The notes under the pieces were generated by a model. It was not told the DNA's origin. It was given only the letters and a program-made list of their open reading frames with translations, and did no database searches. Positions 21,083-30,407 of a stretch of 64,000 bases of DNA are shown piece after piece. This stretch comes from Marinomonas flavescens (GTDB lineage: Bacteria > Pseudomonadota > Gammaproteobacteria > Pseudomonadales > Marinomonadaceae): the NCBI RefSeq assembly GCF_004352835.1, contig NZ_SJSB01000007.1:62001-126000 (forward strand). Reading direction: 5' to 3'. A program made the position numbers and the translations under genes. Each line of letters starts with the position of its first letter. The first letter of the stretch is position 1.

Positions 21083-21985
21083 TTACTCTTCTTGATAGCC
21101 TAAACTAGCCAATGCACGTTCATCGTCAGACCAGCCAGAACGCACTTTGATCCAAAGATTCAACATAACTTTATGCTGAAATAAATTCTCCATATCAATA
21201 CGCGCTTCTTTACCTATCAATTTTATTTTATCACCACGCTCACCAATAATGATGCGCTTTTGGCCATTTCGCTCAACCAAAATCAGCGCGCTTATATGAA
21301 TAGCCGTCTCTTCATACACAAATTCTTCAATCTGCACAGCCACTTCATAAGGAACTTCTTGGCCCAATTGACGGGTGATTTTTTCACGCACAATTTCAGC
21401 GGCTAAAAATCGAGAACTACGGTTAGTAATTTGGTCTTCAGGATAGAACGCGGTGCCTTCAGGAAGATAACTTTCTACTAAACGCTCAAGACGATCTAAA
21501 TTTTTATTACGTAATGCAGAAATTGGCACTATTTGCGCAAAATTCATTCGCTCTGACAAATTCGCTAAACGCGGCAAGATGTCATCTTTATTTTCAATTT
21601 GGTCAACCTTGTTGGCCACTAAAACAACAGGACAACGAGCGTGTTTTACTTTTTGTAAAACCGACTCATCTTCTTCTGTCCAGCGATCAGCGTCCACAAC
21701 AAATAAAATCACATCCACATCTTTCAAAGCGGCTGATGCGGTTTTATTCATAAAGCGGTTAATCGCTTTTGTTTCACCTATATGTAACCCAGGCGTATCA
21801 ACATAAATAGCTTGAAGATGCCCTTCTGTTTTTACGCCTAAAATTTGATCACGCGTTGTCTGAGGCTTACGAGAAGTAATCGAAAGCTTTTGTCCTAAAA
21901 TATGGTTCAACAATGTTGATTTACCAACATTTGGGCGTCCTACTATAGCAACATAGCCACAGTGAGTTATTTCAACATCAGACAT
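21083..21985 (-). CDS. era: GTPase Era
   Basis: Era binds the 3' end of 16S rRNA and helps 30S assembly. The 300-residue protein has G1 [13 protein letters not shown]3 DTPG, G4 NKVD and a C-terminal KH domain with [13 protein letters not shown]. The ATG overlaps the rnc stop by 1 bp (TAATG), so the two are translationally coupled. Confidence 0.97.
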   Translation of the reverse strand: MSDVEITHCGYVAIVGRPNVGKSTLLNHILGQKLSITSRKPQTTRDQILGVKTEGHLQAIYVDTPGLHIGETKAINRFMNKTASAALKDVDVILFVVDADRWTEEDESVLQKVKHARCPVVLVANKVDQIENKDDILPRLANLSERMNFAQIVPISALRNKNLDRLERLVESYLPEGTAFYPEDQITNRSSRFLAAEIVREKITRQLGQEVPYEVAVQIEEFVYEETAIHISALILVERNGQKRIIIGERGDKIKLIGKEARIDMENLFQHKVMLNLWIKVRSGWSDDERALASLGYQEE

Positions 21986-22662
21986 TATTTCTTTTCCAAT
22001 TGTTTAAGGGCTTTAGCCGCCGCATTTTGTTCTGCAATTCGACGACTATTACCTTTGCCTTCGATTGGCTTATCAGATAATTCTATCTGACAATGCACAA
22101 AGAAGGTTTGATCATGTGGCTCGCCAACAATTTGCACAACATCATAGATAGGAAGTGCGTGTTTTCTAGCCTGAAGAAACTCTTGTAAACGTGTTTTTGC
22201 ATCTTTAGTCACAATTTTTAATGACGTAGCATCTAAACGTTCTTTATACCAAGCTAATATGTGTTCACGACAAACATCCATGCCGGCATCCAAATACATA
22301 CCACCAATGATGCCTTCAACCGCGTCTTCTAAAATAGAGTCTCGACGAAATCCACCGCTTTTCAACTCACCGGCACCCAGTTTAAGGTAATCACCTAACT
22401 GAAACTCACGTGCCAATTCAGCTAAGGTATCGCCCTTTACTAAAGACGCCCTAAGTCGGCTTAACTCTCCCTCTTTTGCTTTAGGGAACCGATGGAACAA
22501 GTCTTCCGCGATCACATAATTAAGAATAGAATCGCCTAGAAATTCTAGACGTTCATTATTTTTACCCGCAAAACTGCGGTGTGTTAGCGCTAATTCAAGC
22601 AGTCCAAGGTCAGCGAAAAAGTAACCTATACGCCGACACAACTTCTGATACAGTGCACTCAA
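21985..22662 (-). CDS. rnc: Ribonuclease III
   Basis: RNase III cleaves double-stranded RNA, including rRNA precursors. The catalytic motif [15 protein letters not shown] and the second acidic site [10 protein letters not shown] are present, followed by a dsRNA-binding domain at the C-terminus. I place the start at a TTG (22662) with GGAG 5 bp upstream, giving 225 residues, the family length. An upstream in-frame TTG at 22686 would add eight residues and overlap lepB. Weak start codons here may limit RNase III output. Confidence 0.93.
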   Translation of the reverse strand: MSALYQKLCRRIGYFFADLGLLELALTHRSFAGKNNERLEFLGDSILNYVIAEDLFHRFPKAKEGELSRLRASLVKGDTLAELAREFQLGDYLKLGAGELKSGGFRRDSILEDAVEGIIGGMYLDAGMDVCREHILAWYKERLDATSLKIVTKDAKTRLQEFLQARKHALPIYDVVQIVGEPHDQTFFVHCQIELSDKPIEGKGNSRRIAEQNAAAKALKQLEKK

Positions 22663-22678
22663 AATTTCTCCAAAATAC

Positions 22679-23503
22679 TTATTCAATCAAACCATTATAT
22701 TTAAAACTTGGAATACTCAAAAACTTATTCCAATGAAGCCATACATAAAAAGCACGACCTTTTAGATTTGCTTCTGGTACAAAGCCCCATACTCGGCTGT
22801 CTGCACTATTATCTCGATTATCACCCATAACAAAATAATGACCTTTCGGCACAATCCAATCACCCTCAAGAGGGTTCGGATAATAATTGTTATAAATTTC
22901 GTGCTTTTTACCACCTAAATCTTCATTAAAAACACGAACAGGCTCTTGATTTGGATTTAAAGATGTTGGTAGTTCTGCCAGTAAATCCTTACTAACCTGT
23001 TTGCCGTTAATGGTTAAGATTTTATTATGATAGCTCACCACATCACCTGGTAGGCCAACCAAACGCTTAATATAGTTTAGACTAGGATCACGAGGGTATT
23101 TAAATACCACTACATCACCACGTTTCGGCTCTGTCGTTTCGATGATTTTTGTATTAAGCACGGGCAAACGAATGCCGTAGTCAAACTTATTCACCAAAAT
23201 GAAATCGCCAATTTTTAACGTTGGCAGCATAGAGCCAGATGGAATCTGAAACGGCTCAACAACAAAAGAACGCAAAAAGAAGATAACCGCAATAATGACA
23301 AAATAGGATTTAACCTCAGCCACATACTTTGGTGTATTCGCCAATAATTGCGCATCATTTTTGTTCAAAGCAGTACGTACTTCTGGTGGCATTTCGGCCA
23401 ATATTGCCTTACGTTTTGGCAAAAACACAATACGGTCAAACAGCCAAAAGGCGCCAGTTACTAAAAAAGCAATGGTTAATATTAACTCGAAATCAAAACC
23501 CAT
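22679..23503 (-). CDS. lepB: Signal peptidase I
   Basis: LepB removes signal peptides at the outer face of the inner membrane. From the ATG at 23503 the protein has 274 residues with two N-terminal membrane helices (about 5-22 and 66-80). The Ser91-Lys146 dyad lies in IPSGSMLPT and [12 protein letters not shown], and the box [12 protein letters not shown] follows. The ATG at 23503 has GGAG eight bases upstream and is preferred over an ORF start 12 codons earlier. It lies between lepA and rnc as usual. Confidence 0.95.
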   Translation of the reverse strand: MGFDFELILTIAFLVTGAFWLFDRIVFLPKRKAILAEMPPEVRTALNKNDAQLLANTPKYVAEVKSYFVIIAVIFFLRSFVVEPFQIPSGSMLPTLKIGDFILVNKFDYGIRLPVLNTKIIETTEPKRGDVVVFKYPRDPSLNYIKRLVGLPGDVVSYHNKILTINGKQVSKDLLAELPTSLNPNQEPVRVFNEDLGGKKHEIYNNYYPNPLEGDWIVPKGHYFVMGDNRDNSADSRVWGFVPEANLKGRAFYVWLHWNKFLSIPSFKYNGLIE

Positions 23504-23556
23504 ACATCTGTCTCCATAAAAGCGTGCATAACACGCCAAGTCTAATGTCGTGACAA

Positions 23557-25362
23557 TTAGCTATCGATTTGTAATACAGCAAGAAACGCAGACTGTGGCA
23601 CTTCGACATTACCAACCTGTTTCATGCGTTTTTTACCGTCTTTCTGTTTCTGTAACAATTTTTTCTTACGACTTACATCACCGCCATAACACTTAGCAAT
23701 TACGTTTTTACGCAATGCTTTGACCGTAGTACGAGAAATAACTTTCGCACCAACAGCCCCTTGTATTGCCACATCAAACATTTGACGAGGAATCAGTTCT
23801 TTCATTTTTTCACACAGAGCGCGGCCTTTATATTGGACGTTATCTTTATGCATAATGAGAGCTAATGCATCAACGCGCTCACCATTAATAAGGACATCCA
23901 AACGAACCAATGGCGCCGGGCTAAAATGGGAAAAACTATAATCTAGAGAAGCAAAACCACGACTGCAAGATTTCAATTTATCAAAGAAATCCATTACCAC
24001 TTCATTCATTGGCAATTCATAGCGCAATTGAACTTGCTTACCTACATATAACATGTCTTTTTGAATGCCACGTTTTTCAATACATAAGGTAATCACGTTG
24101 CCCAAAAACTCTTGAGGAACAAGAATATTCGCTTCGACAATCGGCTCGCGCATTTCCTTAATAGTACCTGGATCAGGCATTTTGGAAGGACTATCCACAT
24201 GGAGTACTTCACCATTATTCAATTCAACTTCAAACACCACTGTCGGTGCCGTTGTAATCAAATCTAGATCGTACTCACGCTCTAAACGCTCTTGGATAAT
24301 TTCCATGTGCAGCATACCGAGGAAGCCACAACGAAACCCAAAACCCAACGCATCGGAGCTTTCAGGTTCAAAAAATAATGATGCATCGTTTAGCGTTAAT
24401 TTATCCAACGCGACTCGAAAATCCTCATAATCATCAGAACTAACGGGGAACAATCCTGCATAAACTTGCGGTTTTACTTTTTTGAAACCTGCAAGTTGAG
24501 GAACATTGGGGGTTGTTGAATGCGTTATCGTGTCACCCACTGGTGCACCATGAATATCTTTAATGCCTGCTACGACATAACCTACTTCACCGGCTTTTAG
24601 CACCCCTGTTTCTTTACGCTTAGGAGTAAAAATACCTGCCATATCAACAAGGTGAGCTTGTTTGGTAGATTTAATGAAAATTTTGTCTTTTTTACGCAGA
24701 GTCCCTTCTTTAATACGAACAAGGGAAACAACACCGAGGTAATTATCGAACCAAGAGTCAATAATCAACGCTTGAAGAGGCGCGTCAACATCTCCCTCTG
24801 GTGGTGGAATAGTGGCGACAAGACGCTCAAGAACGTCATCGATACCAACACCTGTTTTAGCGGAACACGTCACCGCATCAACCGCATCAATGCCAATAAT
24901 CTCTTCTATTTCTTCACAAACCCGTTCTGGCTCGGCTTGAGGCAAATCAATTTTATTAAGCACAGGCATAACTTCAAGGCCTTGCTCTATCGCGGTATAA
25001 CAGTTAGCAACCGACTGAGCTTCTACACCTTGTGCCGCATCAACCACCAATAAAGCCCCTTCACACGCGGCTAAAGAGCGTGACACTTCATACGAAAAGT
25101 CAACGTGTCCCGGTGTATCGATAAAGTTAAGCTGGTAGGTTTTGCCATCTTTCGCATGATAGTCCAAGGTAACACTCTGAGCCTTGATCGTGATGCCACG
25201 TTCACGCTCTATATCCATAGAATCAAGAACTTGAGCTGACATTTCACGTTCACTCAAGCCTTCACAGGTTTGAATAAAGCGATCTGCCAAGGTCGATTTA
25301 CCATGGTCGATATGGGCGATAATACTAAAATTTCGTATGTGCTTGAGATTATTTGAAGACAC
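23557..25362 (-). CDS. lepA: Elongation factor 4 (LepA)
   Basis: LepA is a ribosome-associated GTPase that back-translocates stalled ribosomes. The 601-residue protein has G1 [10 protein letters not shown]2 region [11 protein letters not shown]3 DTPGHVDF, G4 NKIDLP and the LepA-specific C-terminal domain with [17 protein letters not shown]. It heads the lepA-lepB-rnc-era-recO-acpS cluster. Confidence 0.98.
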   Translation of the reverse strand: MSSNNLKHIRNFSIIAHIDHGKSTLADRFIQTCEGLSEREMSAQVLDSMDIERERGITIKAQSVTLDYHAKDGKTYQLNFIDTPGHVDFSYEVSRSLAACEGALLVVDAAQGVEAQSVANCYTAIEQGLEVMPVLNKIDLPQAEPERVCEEIEEIIGIDAVDAVTCSAKTGVGIDDVLERLVATIPPPEGDVDAPLQALIIDSWFDNYLGVVSLVRIKEGTLRKKDKIFIKSTKQAHLVDMAGIFTPKRKETGVLKAGEVGYVVAGIKDIHGAPVGDTITHSTTPNVPQLAGFKKVKPQVYAGLFPVSSDDYEDFRVALDKLTLNDASLFFEPESSDALGFGFRCGFLGMLHMEIIQERLEREYDLDLITTAPTVVFEVELNNGEVLHVDSPSKMPDPGTIKEMREPIVEANILVPQEFLGNVITLCIEKRGIQKDMLYVGKQVQLRYELPMNEVVMDFFDKLKSCSRGFASLDYSFSHFSPAPLVRLDVLINGERVDALALIMHKDNVQYKGRALCEKMKELIPRQMFDVAIQGAVGAKVISRTTVKALRKNVIAKCYGGDVSRKKKLLQKQKDGKKRMKQVGNVEVPQSAFLAVLQIDS

Positions 25363-25651
25363 TATTTACTCACACTTTAAAAGCGACATTTGGTTGGATA
25401 ACGGTTCATAATCGACGGTTCCAGCAGTTTTTTTTACTGGTCATAACCAGCTATGCTCGCAACAGGCTCGCTAAAAGCCCATACCGAATGATTTATCAAC
25501 AGATTCTCAGAATAGAAATTGGCGAGCATTCTACCGAAAATCAACCAACTACTCCATTTATTTAAAAGTATGACTACTTTCTGTTACCGCGATAAAACAA
25601 CCCATATTAGATAGTCTAACGCGTATATTAAATTCCCCATGAGTTACATGA

Positions 25652-26284
25652 CTAAGGCAACACCACACCACGTTCCTTTAAAATTCGCTCAACCGTATCA
25701 ACGGTTGCTTGAGTATGTGTATCAACTTCCAAATTCACTTTATCACCCACGGACAGTTGACCAAACGTCGTCAAGCGCAATGTTTCTGGAATCAACGACA
25801 CTTCGATCCAATCGTCTCCTACATTGCTAATGGTTAAACTAGAGCCATTTAAACCAACATAACCCTTATCAAACAAATAACGTCTTGCATCGACTTCTTG
25901 CTGACGATCCGTTGTAAAACGAATGTGAACACTTTCAGCAACCTGCTCTATACGGGATACTGTCACTGACGTCATTATATGGCCTGACATAAGATGACCA
26001 CCTATTTCATCACCCACTTTTGCAGCACGCTCAAAATTAACAGAATCGCCTGCACCCAATAAGCCAATATTGGTTAATGCCAATGTAGTATCAATAACAT
26101 CAAACGTCAGTACATCATGAGCCAATGCAGATACCGTGAGACAGACCCCATTGATTGCAACACTGGCACCTAGCTGTTGATTCTGCATAGAGCCAACAGG
26201 AAAGAGAATGTTGAGACGTTTATTACGACCTACCGTTTCAGATGACTTAACCGATGCCACACCTTGGACAATGCCAGTAAACAT
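25652..26284 (-). CDS. ribE: Riboflavin synthase, alpha subunit
   Basis: This enzyme dismutates two 6,7-dimethyl-8-ribityllumazines into riboflavin. The 210-residue protein has two lumazine-binding repeats, the first starting MFTGIVQG and the second around VGDEIGGHLMSGHI, plus NGVCLTV and GYVGLNGSSLT. I start at the ATG of MFTGIV (26284), with AAAGGA seven bases upstream; the longer ORF adds 23 unlikely residues. The gene stands alone, away from the ribBD/ribH genes. I see no FMN riboswitch upstream. Confidence 0.94.
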   Translation of the reverse strand: MFTGIVQGVASVKSSETVGRNKRLNILFPVGSMQNQQLGASVAINGVCLTVSALAHDVLTFDVIDTTLALTNIGLLGAGDSVNFERAAKVGDEIGGHLMSGHIMTSVTVSRIEQVAESVHIRFTTDRQQEVDARRYLFDKGYVGLNGSSLTISNVGDDWIEVSLIPETLRLTTFGQLSVGDKVNLEVDTHTQATVDTVERILKERGVVLP

Positions 26285-26333
26285 GAAAATTCCTTTATCA
26301 AATCTAAAAGTTTTTATACTCAAAATAGCAATA

Positions 26334-26458
26334 AGTGGATAACTTGTGAGCATATGAAGAAGAAATGAACACCTTAGCTCAAAGTGGCGCCATTACTAGG
26401 TTAACGAAAGTTATCACACAGTCACTAATAGGGTTATCCACAGCATGCGGGGATAACC
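26334..26458. promoter_or_regulatory. Cluster of DnaA-box-like sites
   Basis: An exact TTATCCACA lies at 26434-26442. The reverse strand has TTATCCACT at 26342-26334 (one mismatch) and TTATCCCCG at 26456-26448 (two mismatches). GGTTATCC (26432-26439) and GGATAACC (26451-26458) form a perfect 8-bp inverted repeat. The sites lie in the 324-bp gap between ribE and glgC. This could be a DnaA-titration or regulatory site; I do not claim a replication origin, since no dnaA, gidA or parA gene is near. Confidence 0.4.
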
Positions 26459-26552
26459 TAGAACTCTTTAGAAAATGCGACCAAAAAACGAATTTTCAAG
26501 GTCTAAAGCGCAGGTGATCACTTAATTGTTCTTATTTAACCATTCATTTGAC

Positions 26553-26579
26553 AAAAAAAAGCCGCTTCAAAGGCGGCTT
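26553..26579 (-). terminator. Terminator of glgC
   Basis: On the minus strand AAGCCGC pairs with GCGGCTT around a 7-nt loop and is followed by eight T. It lies 30 bp after the glgC stop. Confidence 0.85.
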
Positions 26580-26608
26580 AAATTAAGCTCATCAAGTAAA
26601 ATGAAACG

Positions 26609-27865
26609 CTATCCTTTAGATAATGCTTCAATCATATCCTGAGTGACTAAAGTGATTCCGTCAGAATTACGATAAAAACGTGAAGCATCTGCTACCGCAT
26701 CTTCACCGATAACCGTTCCTTCAGGAATTTGACAGTCGGAATCAACCACGACACGATTGAGGCGACAATGACGGCCGATATCACAACGTGGCAAAATAAC
26801 CGATTTATTCACATGTGAATAAGAATTTACTCGCACATTATTAAATAGAATAGATTGTTCGACAGTAGAACCTGACACAATACAACCAGCTGATACAACT
26901 GAGTTTAACGCCGTACCAATACGCTCTTCATAATTGTAATTAAACTTCGCCGCAGGGCGCTGATATTGGGCTGTACGAATAGGCCAATCTTCATCATAAA
27001 GATCCAGCTCAGGGACCAATTTAGTCAAATCCATATTGGATTCCCAATAAGCAGTCAAGGTTCCTACATCACGCCAATAAGGCTTGTTTGGATAGCTTAC
27101 ATTCTGCACAACACTATTTGAAAAATGATGCGCTTTAATCTTGCTATGCCCAACAAAGAGAGGAATAAGATCCTTCCCAAAATCATGGCTTGATGCGGAA
27201 TCAATTGCATCAGACCTTAAATGCTTGCAAAGAAACTTGGTGCTGAAAATGTAGATCCCCATACTAGCAAGAGAAACGTTTGGATTACCTGGCATGGTGG
27301 GCGGTGCCGAAGGCTTCTCTTCAAAAGCAATAATATTGTCCTGTTCATCAATATGCATAATGCCAAATTGATCCGCTTCATGAATAGGCACTTCGATGCA
27401 GGCAACAGTGACGTCCGCACCGCTCTCAATATGCTCTTTAAGCATGATGCTATAATCTTGTTTGTAAACATGATCCCCAGCTAACACAAGAACATATTCA
27501 CTTTCTAAACCGTCGATCATCGTTAAATTTTGATACACCGCATCCGCAGTACCTTGATACCAATTACCGCCTGTTTGTTGCTGAGCCGGCCAAAGTTCAA
27601 TAAATTCATTAAAATCAGAACGTAAGAAGTTCCAGCCTCGTTGGATATGCTGGTTTAAAGTATGAGAACGATACTGAGTCAAGACAGCAATACGACGCAT
27701 GCCTGAGTTGATACAATTAGAGAGAGGAAAGTCGACAATTTTATACTTCCCAGCAATGGGGACAGCAGGTTTGGAACGGTTGTCCGTTAACTGCTTCAAT
27801 CTTGAGCCCCTTCCGCCAGCCAAGATGATTGACAGGGTTTTCATACAAGCGGTATTTAAATCCAT
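26609..27865 (-). CDS. glgC: Glucose-1-phosphate adenylyltransferase
   Basis: GlgC makes ADP-glucose for glycogen synthesis. The 418-residue protein has the nucleotide-binding start IILAGGRGSRLKQLT, KPAVPIAGKYKIVDFPLSN, the sugar site region FEEKPSAPP and a C-terminal left-handed beta-helix. The start at 27865 has AAGGG about nine bases upstream; a second Met at codon 8 lacks one. It is divergent from glgA across 89 bp, so the two probably share a control region. Confidence 0.96.
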   Translation of the reverse strand: MDLNTACMKTLSIILAGGRGSRLKQLTDNRSKPAVPIAGKYKIVDFPLSNCINSGMRRIAVLTQYRSHTLNQHIQRGWNFLRSDFNEFIELWPAQQQTGGNWYQGTADAVYQNLTMIDGLESEYVLVLAGDHVYKQDYSIMLKEHIESGADVTVACIEVPIHEADQFGIMHIDEQDNIIAFEEKPSAPPTMPGNPNVSLASMGIYIFSTKFLCKHLRSDAIDSASSHDFGKDLIPLFVGHSKIKAHHFSNSVVQNVSYPNKPYWRDVGTLTAYWESNMDLTKLVPELDLYDEDWPIRTAQYQRPAAKFNYNYEERIGTALNSVVSAGCIVSGSTVEQSILFNNVRVNSYSHVNKSVILPRCDIGRHCRLNRVVVDSDCQIPEGTVIGEDAVADASRFYRNSDGITLVTQDMIEALSKG

Positions 27866-27954
27866 AATTTACCCTTATTAGTTATCTGCTAACGCTACAC
27901 CGAATTATTTTTAGGTATACTATCCTTACCATGCTGAATCAATAAGATAACAAG

Positions 27955-29388
27955 ATGATGAGAATCCTTTTTGCCGCATCCGAAATATACCCGCTAATCA
28001 AAACAGGTGGACTTGCTGACGTGGCTGGTGCTTTGCCCGCCGCTCTGAGAGCAAAAGGACATGATGTAAAACTTATCATGCCTGCCTACAAAGGAATATT
28101 AGAAAAAGTCGAACCTATTCATAACAGCACCAACTTGGGAGATCCATTTGGTGTTGGCGACTTAATCCTGCTCGAAACACGTACCACAGAAGACGACATT
28201 CCTATTTTCTTAGTGCAATGTCAAACACTGTTTGAACGTGATGGTGGACCTTATGTAGACCAAAATGGTGTCGACTACCCCGATAACCATATACGATTTG
28301 GGGCTTTTTCTTGGGCTATTGCAATGCTCGCTCAACACGGGAACTTACTAGGCTGGCAAGCCGATGTACTCCACCTTAATGATTGGCAAACTGGCTTTGC
28401 AGCAGCCTATCTTGAGAGCTGGAAAATGAATCACATCCCTATTGTCACTACCGTACATAATTTACGTTATAACGGCAGTTTTGATATGAATCAATTTCCT
28501 GACATGAGATTGTCAGGAGAATTGCTTGATATTCATGGCATTGAGTTCTATGGCCGCTTTTCTGGATTAAAGGCGGGGTTGGTATATGCAGACTCAATTA
28601 CGACAGTAAGCCCAACTTACGCCAAAGAAATTCTTACCAGTGAGTATGGTGACGGGCTAGATGGCACACTAAGAGCCATGAGATATAAACTCCACGGCAT
28701 CTTAAATGGTGTAGATTATGAGTTATGGTCGCCTGAAAAAGATCCATTAATCAAACAAAACTATTCCATCGATTCTATCGAGAAAAAACTTGATAATAAA
28801 CTCGCACTGCTAAAAGAAAACGGTTTGTCAGAAGATCCGACCAAACTTGTTTTTGGCGTTGTTAGTCGCTTAACCGAACAAAAAGGTTTGGACCTGATTC
28901 TAAGTGCCATTCCAAGCATGTTAGAAAAAGGCGTTAGGCTAATTGTATTAGGCTCCGGAGATAAAGCGTTAGAAGAGGCTTATAACGAACTCCAACGTCA
29001 ATACCCACATCAAGTGGCCATCAGAATCGGGTACGATGAAGCTTACTCCCATCGCTTACAAGCAGGCATTGACTCCCTACTCATTCCATCTCGATTTGAG
29101 CCCTGTGGTTTAACTCAACTTTACGCTCTTAAATATGGCACTTTGCCGCTAGTAAGAAGAACAGGTGGCTTAGCAGATACCGTATTTGAGCAAGGCGATT
29201 TGCATAATGGTTTTGTTTTTGATCACGCTGACGCGAACTCTCTTTACGAGGCAATGGAGCGCTGCTTAGCTTGCTTTGATGATATTAATGCATGGCAACA
29301 GAAACAGAAAAATGCAATGAGTTATGATTTTAGTTGGGAGAAAACCACGGAAGAATGGGCTCAACTGTACCGAAATTTAATACAATAA
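27955..29388 (+). CDS. glgA: Glycogen synthase (ADP-glucose)
   Basis: GlgA adds glucose from ADP-glucose to glycogen. The 477-residue GT5-family protein has the ADP-glucose motif KTGGLADVAGALP at residues 16-28, HLNDWQTG and the C-terminal sugar-nucleotide site PSRFEPCGLTQLYALKYG. Two adjacent ATG codons (27955 and 27958) could serve as start. glgB, glgX and glgP are not in the window. Confidence 0.96.
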   Translation: MMRILFAASEIYPLIKTGGLADVAGALPAALRAKGHDVKLIMPAYKGILEKVEPIHNSTNLGDPFGVGDLILLETRTTEDDIPIFLVQCQTLFERDGGPYVDQNGVDYPDNHIRFGAFSWAIAMLAQHGNLLGWQADVLHLNDWQTGFAAAYLESWKMNHIPIVTTVHNLRYNGSFDMNQFPDMRLSGELLDIHGIEFYGRFSGLKAGLVYADSITTVSPTYAKEILTSEYGDGLDGTLRAMRYKLHGILNGVDYELWSPEKDPLIKQNYSIDSIEKKLDNKLALLKENGLSEDPTKLVFGVVSRLTEQKGLDLILSAIPSMLEKGVRLIVLGSGDKALEEAYNELQRQYPHQVAIRIGYDEAYSHRLQAGIDSLLIPSRFEPCGLTQLYALKYGTLPLVRRTGGLADTVFEQGDLHNGFVFDHADANSLYEAMERCLACFDDINAWQQKQKNAMSYDFSWEKTTEEWAQLYRNLIQ

Positions 29389-29401
29389 ACAGTGAAGAAA
29401 T

Positions 29402-29440
29402 AAAAAATATCGAGCGAAAAAGAACATTAGCTCGATATTT
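29402..29440. terminator. Bidirectional terminator between glgA and the binding-protein gene
   Basis: AAATATCGAGC (29405-29415) and GCTCGATATTT (29430-29440) form a perfect 11-bp stem with a 14-nt loop. An A-rich left flank gives a T-run for the minus strand; the plus-strand T-run is interrupted. The stem touches the stop codon of the minus-strand gene. Confidence 0.7.
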
Positions 29441-30281
29441 ATTTCTTGAGTAAAGCTATGTCTGTCGTCTGAAATGCACGCCATTCTTTAATGCCATCAA
29501 ACAATGCTTTTTCGGCGATACCTTGTTTGTGCATCTGACTCAATGCCATAGCGATTTTTTGTTTAACAGCTACCGTATTACAAGATGATGCTTTTGACAA
29601 AGTCAGATACAAGCCTTCACTGCTTATTGAAGGGGATTCGTAAGTGATTTGCTTTTGTAAACCAAGCATAGTGACATAGGCAATGCCTGGATTTTTTTCA
29701 TAGAGAACATAATCCACACTGTCTGCCATCAGCATTTGAAAAGCATTAGACAAACTAGCAACAGACAAGATATTCAAATCTTGCCGTGCATAACTGTCAA
29801 AAGCCTGCCCAAAGCTATTACTTATAACAGTCACTCCCCATTTCCCTTGTAAATCTTTCTTAGAGTGAAAAGGAAAGGTTTCTCCCTTACGCTGCCAAAC
29901 GACACTCGTTGTATGCAGCATAACAGGATAAAAATAGTCCATATAGCTCGCCCGACTATTGGTGTAAAAGGCGCCAGCTATCATATCAACTCGCCCGTTT
30001 TTCACTGCTGATAAGGCCTTAGACCAAGGCCCTACGCTTTTCAAAGTGATTGGGATATTAATGCGACGACTCAACTCATCAATAATGATTTTATTAGCAC
30101 CAAGGAGCTGGTCATCTTTGTTATTGCCGCGCCAAAGAAAAGGGGGATATTCAGGATTGCCTGTGGCGGTCAGTGAAGAACATTCACCACCCGGTTCTTC
30201 ATTTATTTCAGATGCGAAGGAAAAACCACTGAAAAAAACACTATTCATTAAACAAAAAAGTACCGTTTTCTGTAGCCACAT
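29439..30281 (-). CDS. Periplasmic solute-binding protein, family 3 type
   Basis: From the ATG at 30281 this is a 280-residue protein with a signal peptide ending near FSFAS and a family 3 (polar amino-acid-type) binding fold. Typical parts are GNPEYPPFLWRG, GANKIIIDELSRR, AVKNGRVDMIAGAFYTNSR and DYFYPVML. AAGGAG ten bases upstream supports this start; the longer ORF begins with TTG. No ABC permease or ATPase gene is adjacent, so it may be an orphan sensor or supply a transporter coded elsewhere. The ligand cannot be read from the sequence. Confidence 0.8.
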   Translation of the reverse strand: MWLQKTVLFCLMNSVFFSGFSFASEINEEPGGECSSLTATGNPEYPPFLWRGNNKDDQLLGANKIIIDELSRRINIPITLKSVGPWSKALSAVKNGRVDMIAGAFYTNSRASYMDYFYPVMLHTTSVVWQRKGETFPFHSKKDLQGKWGVTVISNSFGQAFDSYARQDLNILSVASLSNAFQMLMADSVDYVLYEKNPGIAYVTMLGLQKQITYESPSISSEGLYLTLSKASSCNTVAVKQKIAMALSQMHKQGIAEKALFDGIKEWRAFQTTDIALLKK

Positions 30282-30407
30282 AAAGCGAGAGCTCCTTAAA
30301 ACATACAACAACATAAGACACGCTTTAGGAAACAATCGCCTACGAAGTTTAACCTGTAAAAGTAACGCTTTTTTCTATAAAGACAAAACATCATTAATTT
30401 ATCAACA

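Noticed and set aside
25353-25565. A 70-codon plus-strand frame upstream of lepA
   Set aside because: It starts inside lepA on the other strand, has no ribosome site and no protein-like pattern.
26334-26458. The DnaA-box-like cluster as a replication origin
   Set aside because: No origin-linked gene is nearby and only one site is exact, so only a DnaA-binding region is proposed.
26285-26608. Possible FMN riboswitch upstream of ribE
   Set aside because: The conserved FMN-riboswitch sequence blocks are not present; only DnaA-box-like sites and the glgC terminator are seen.
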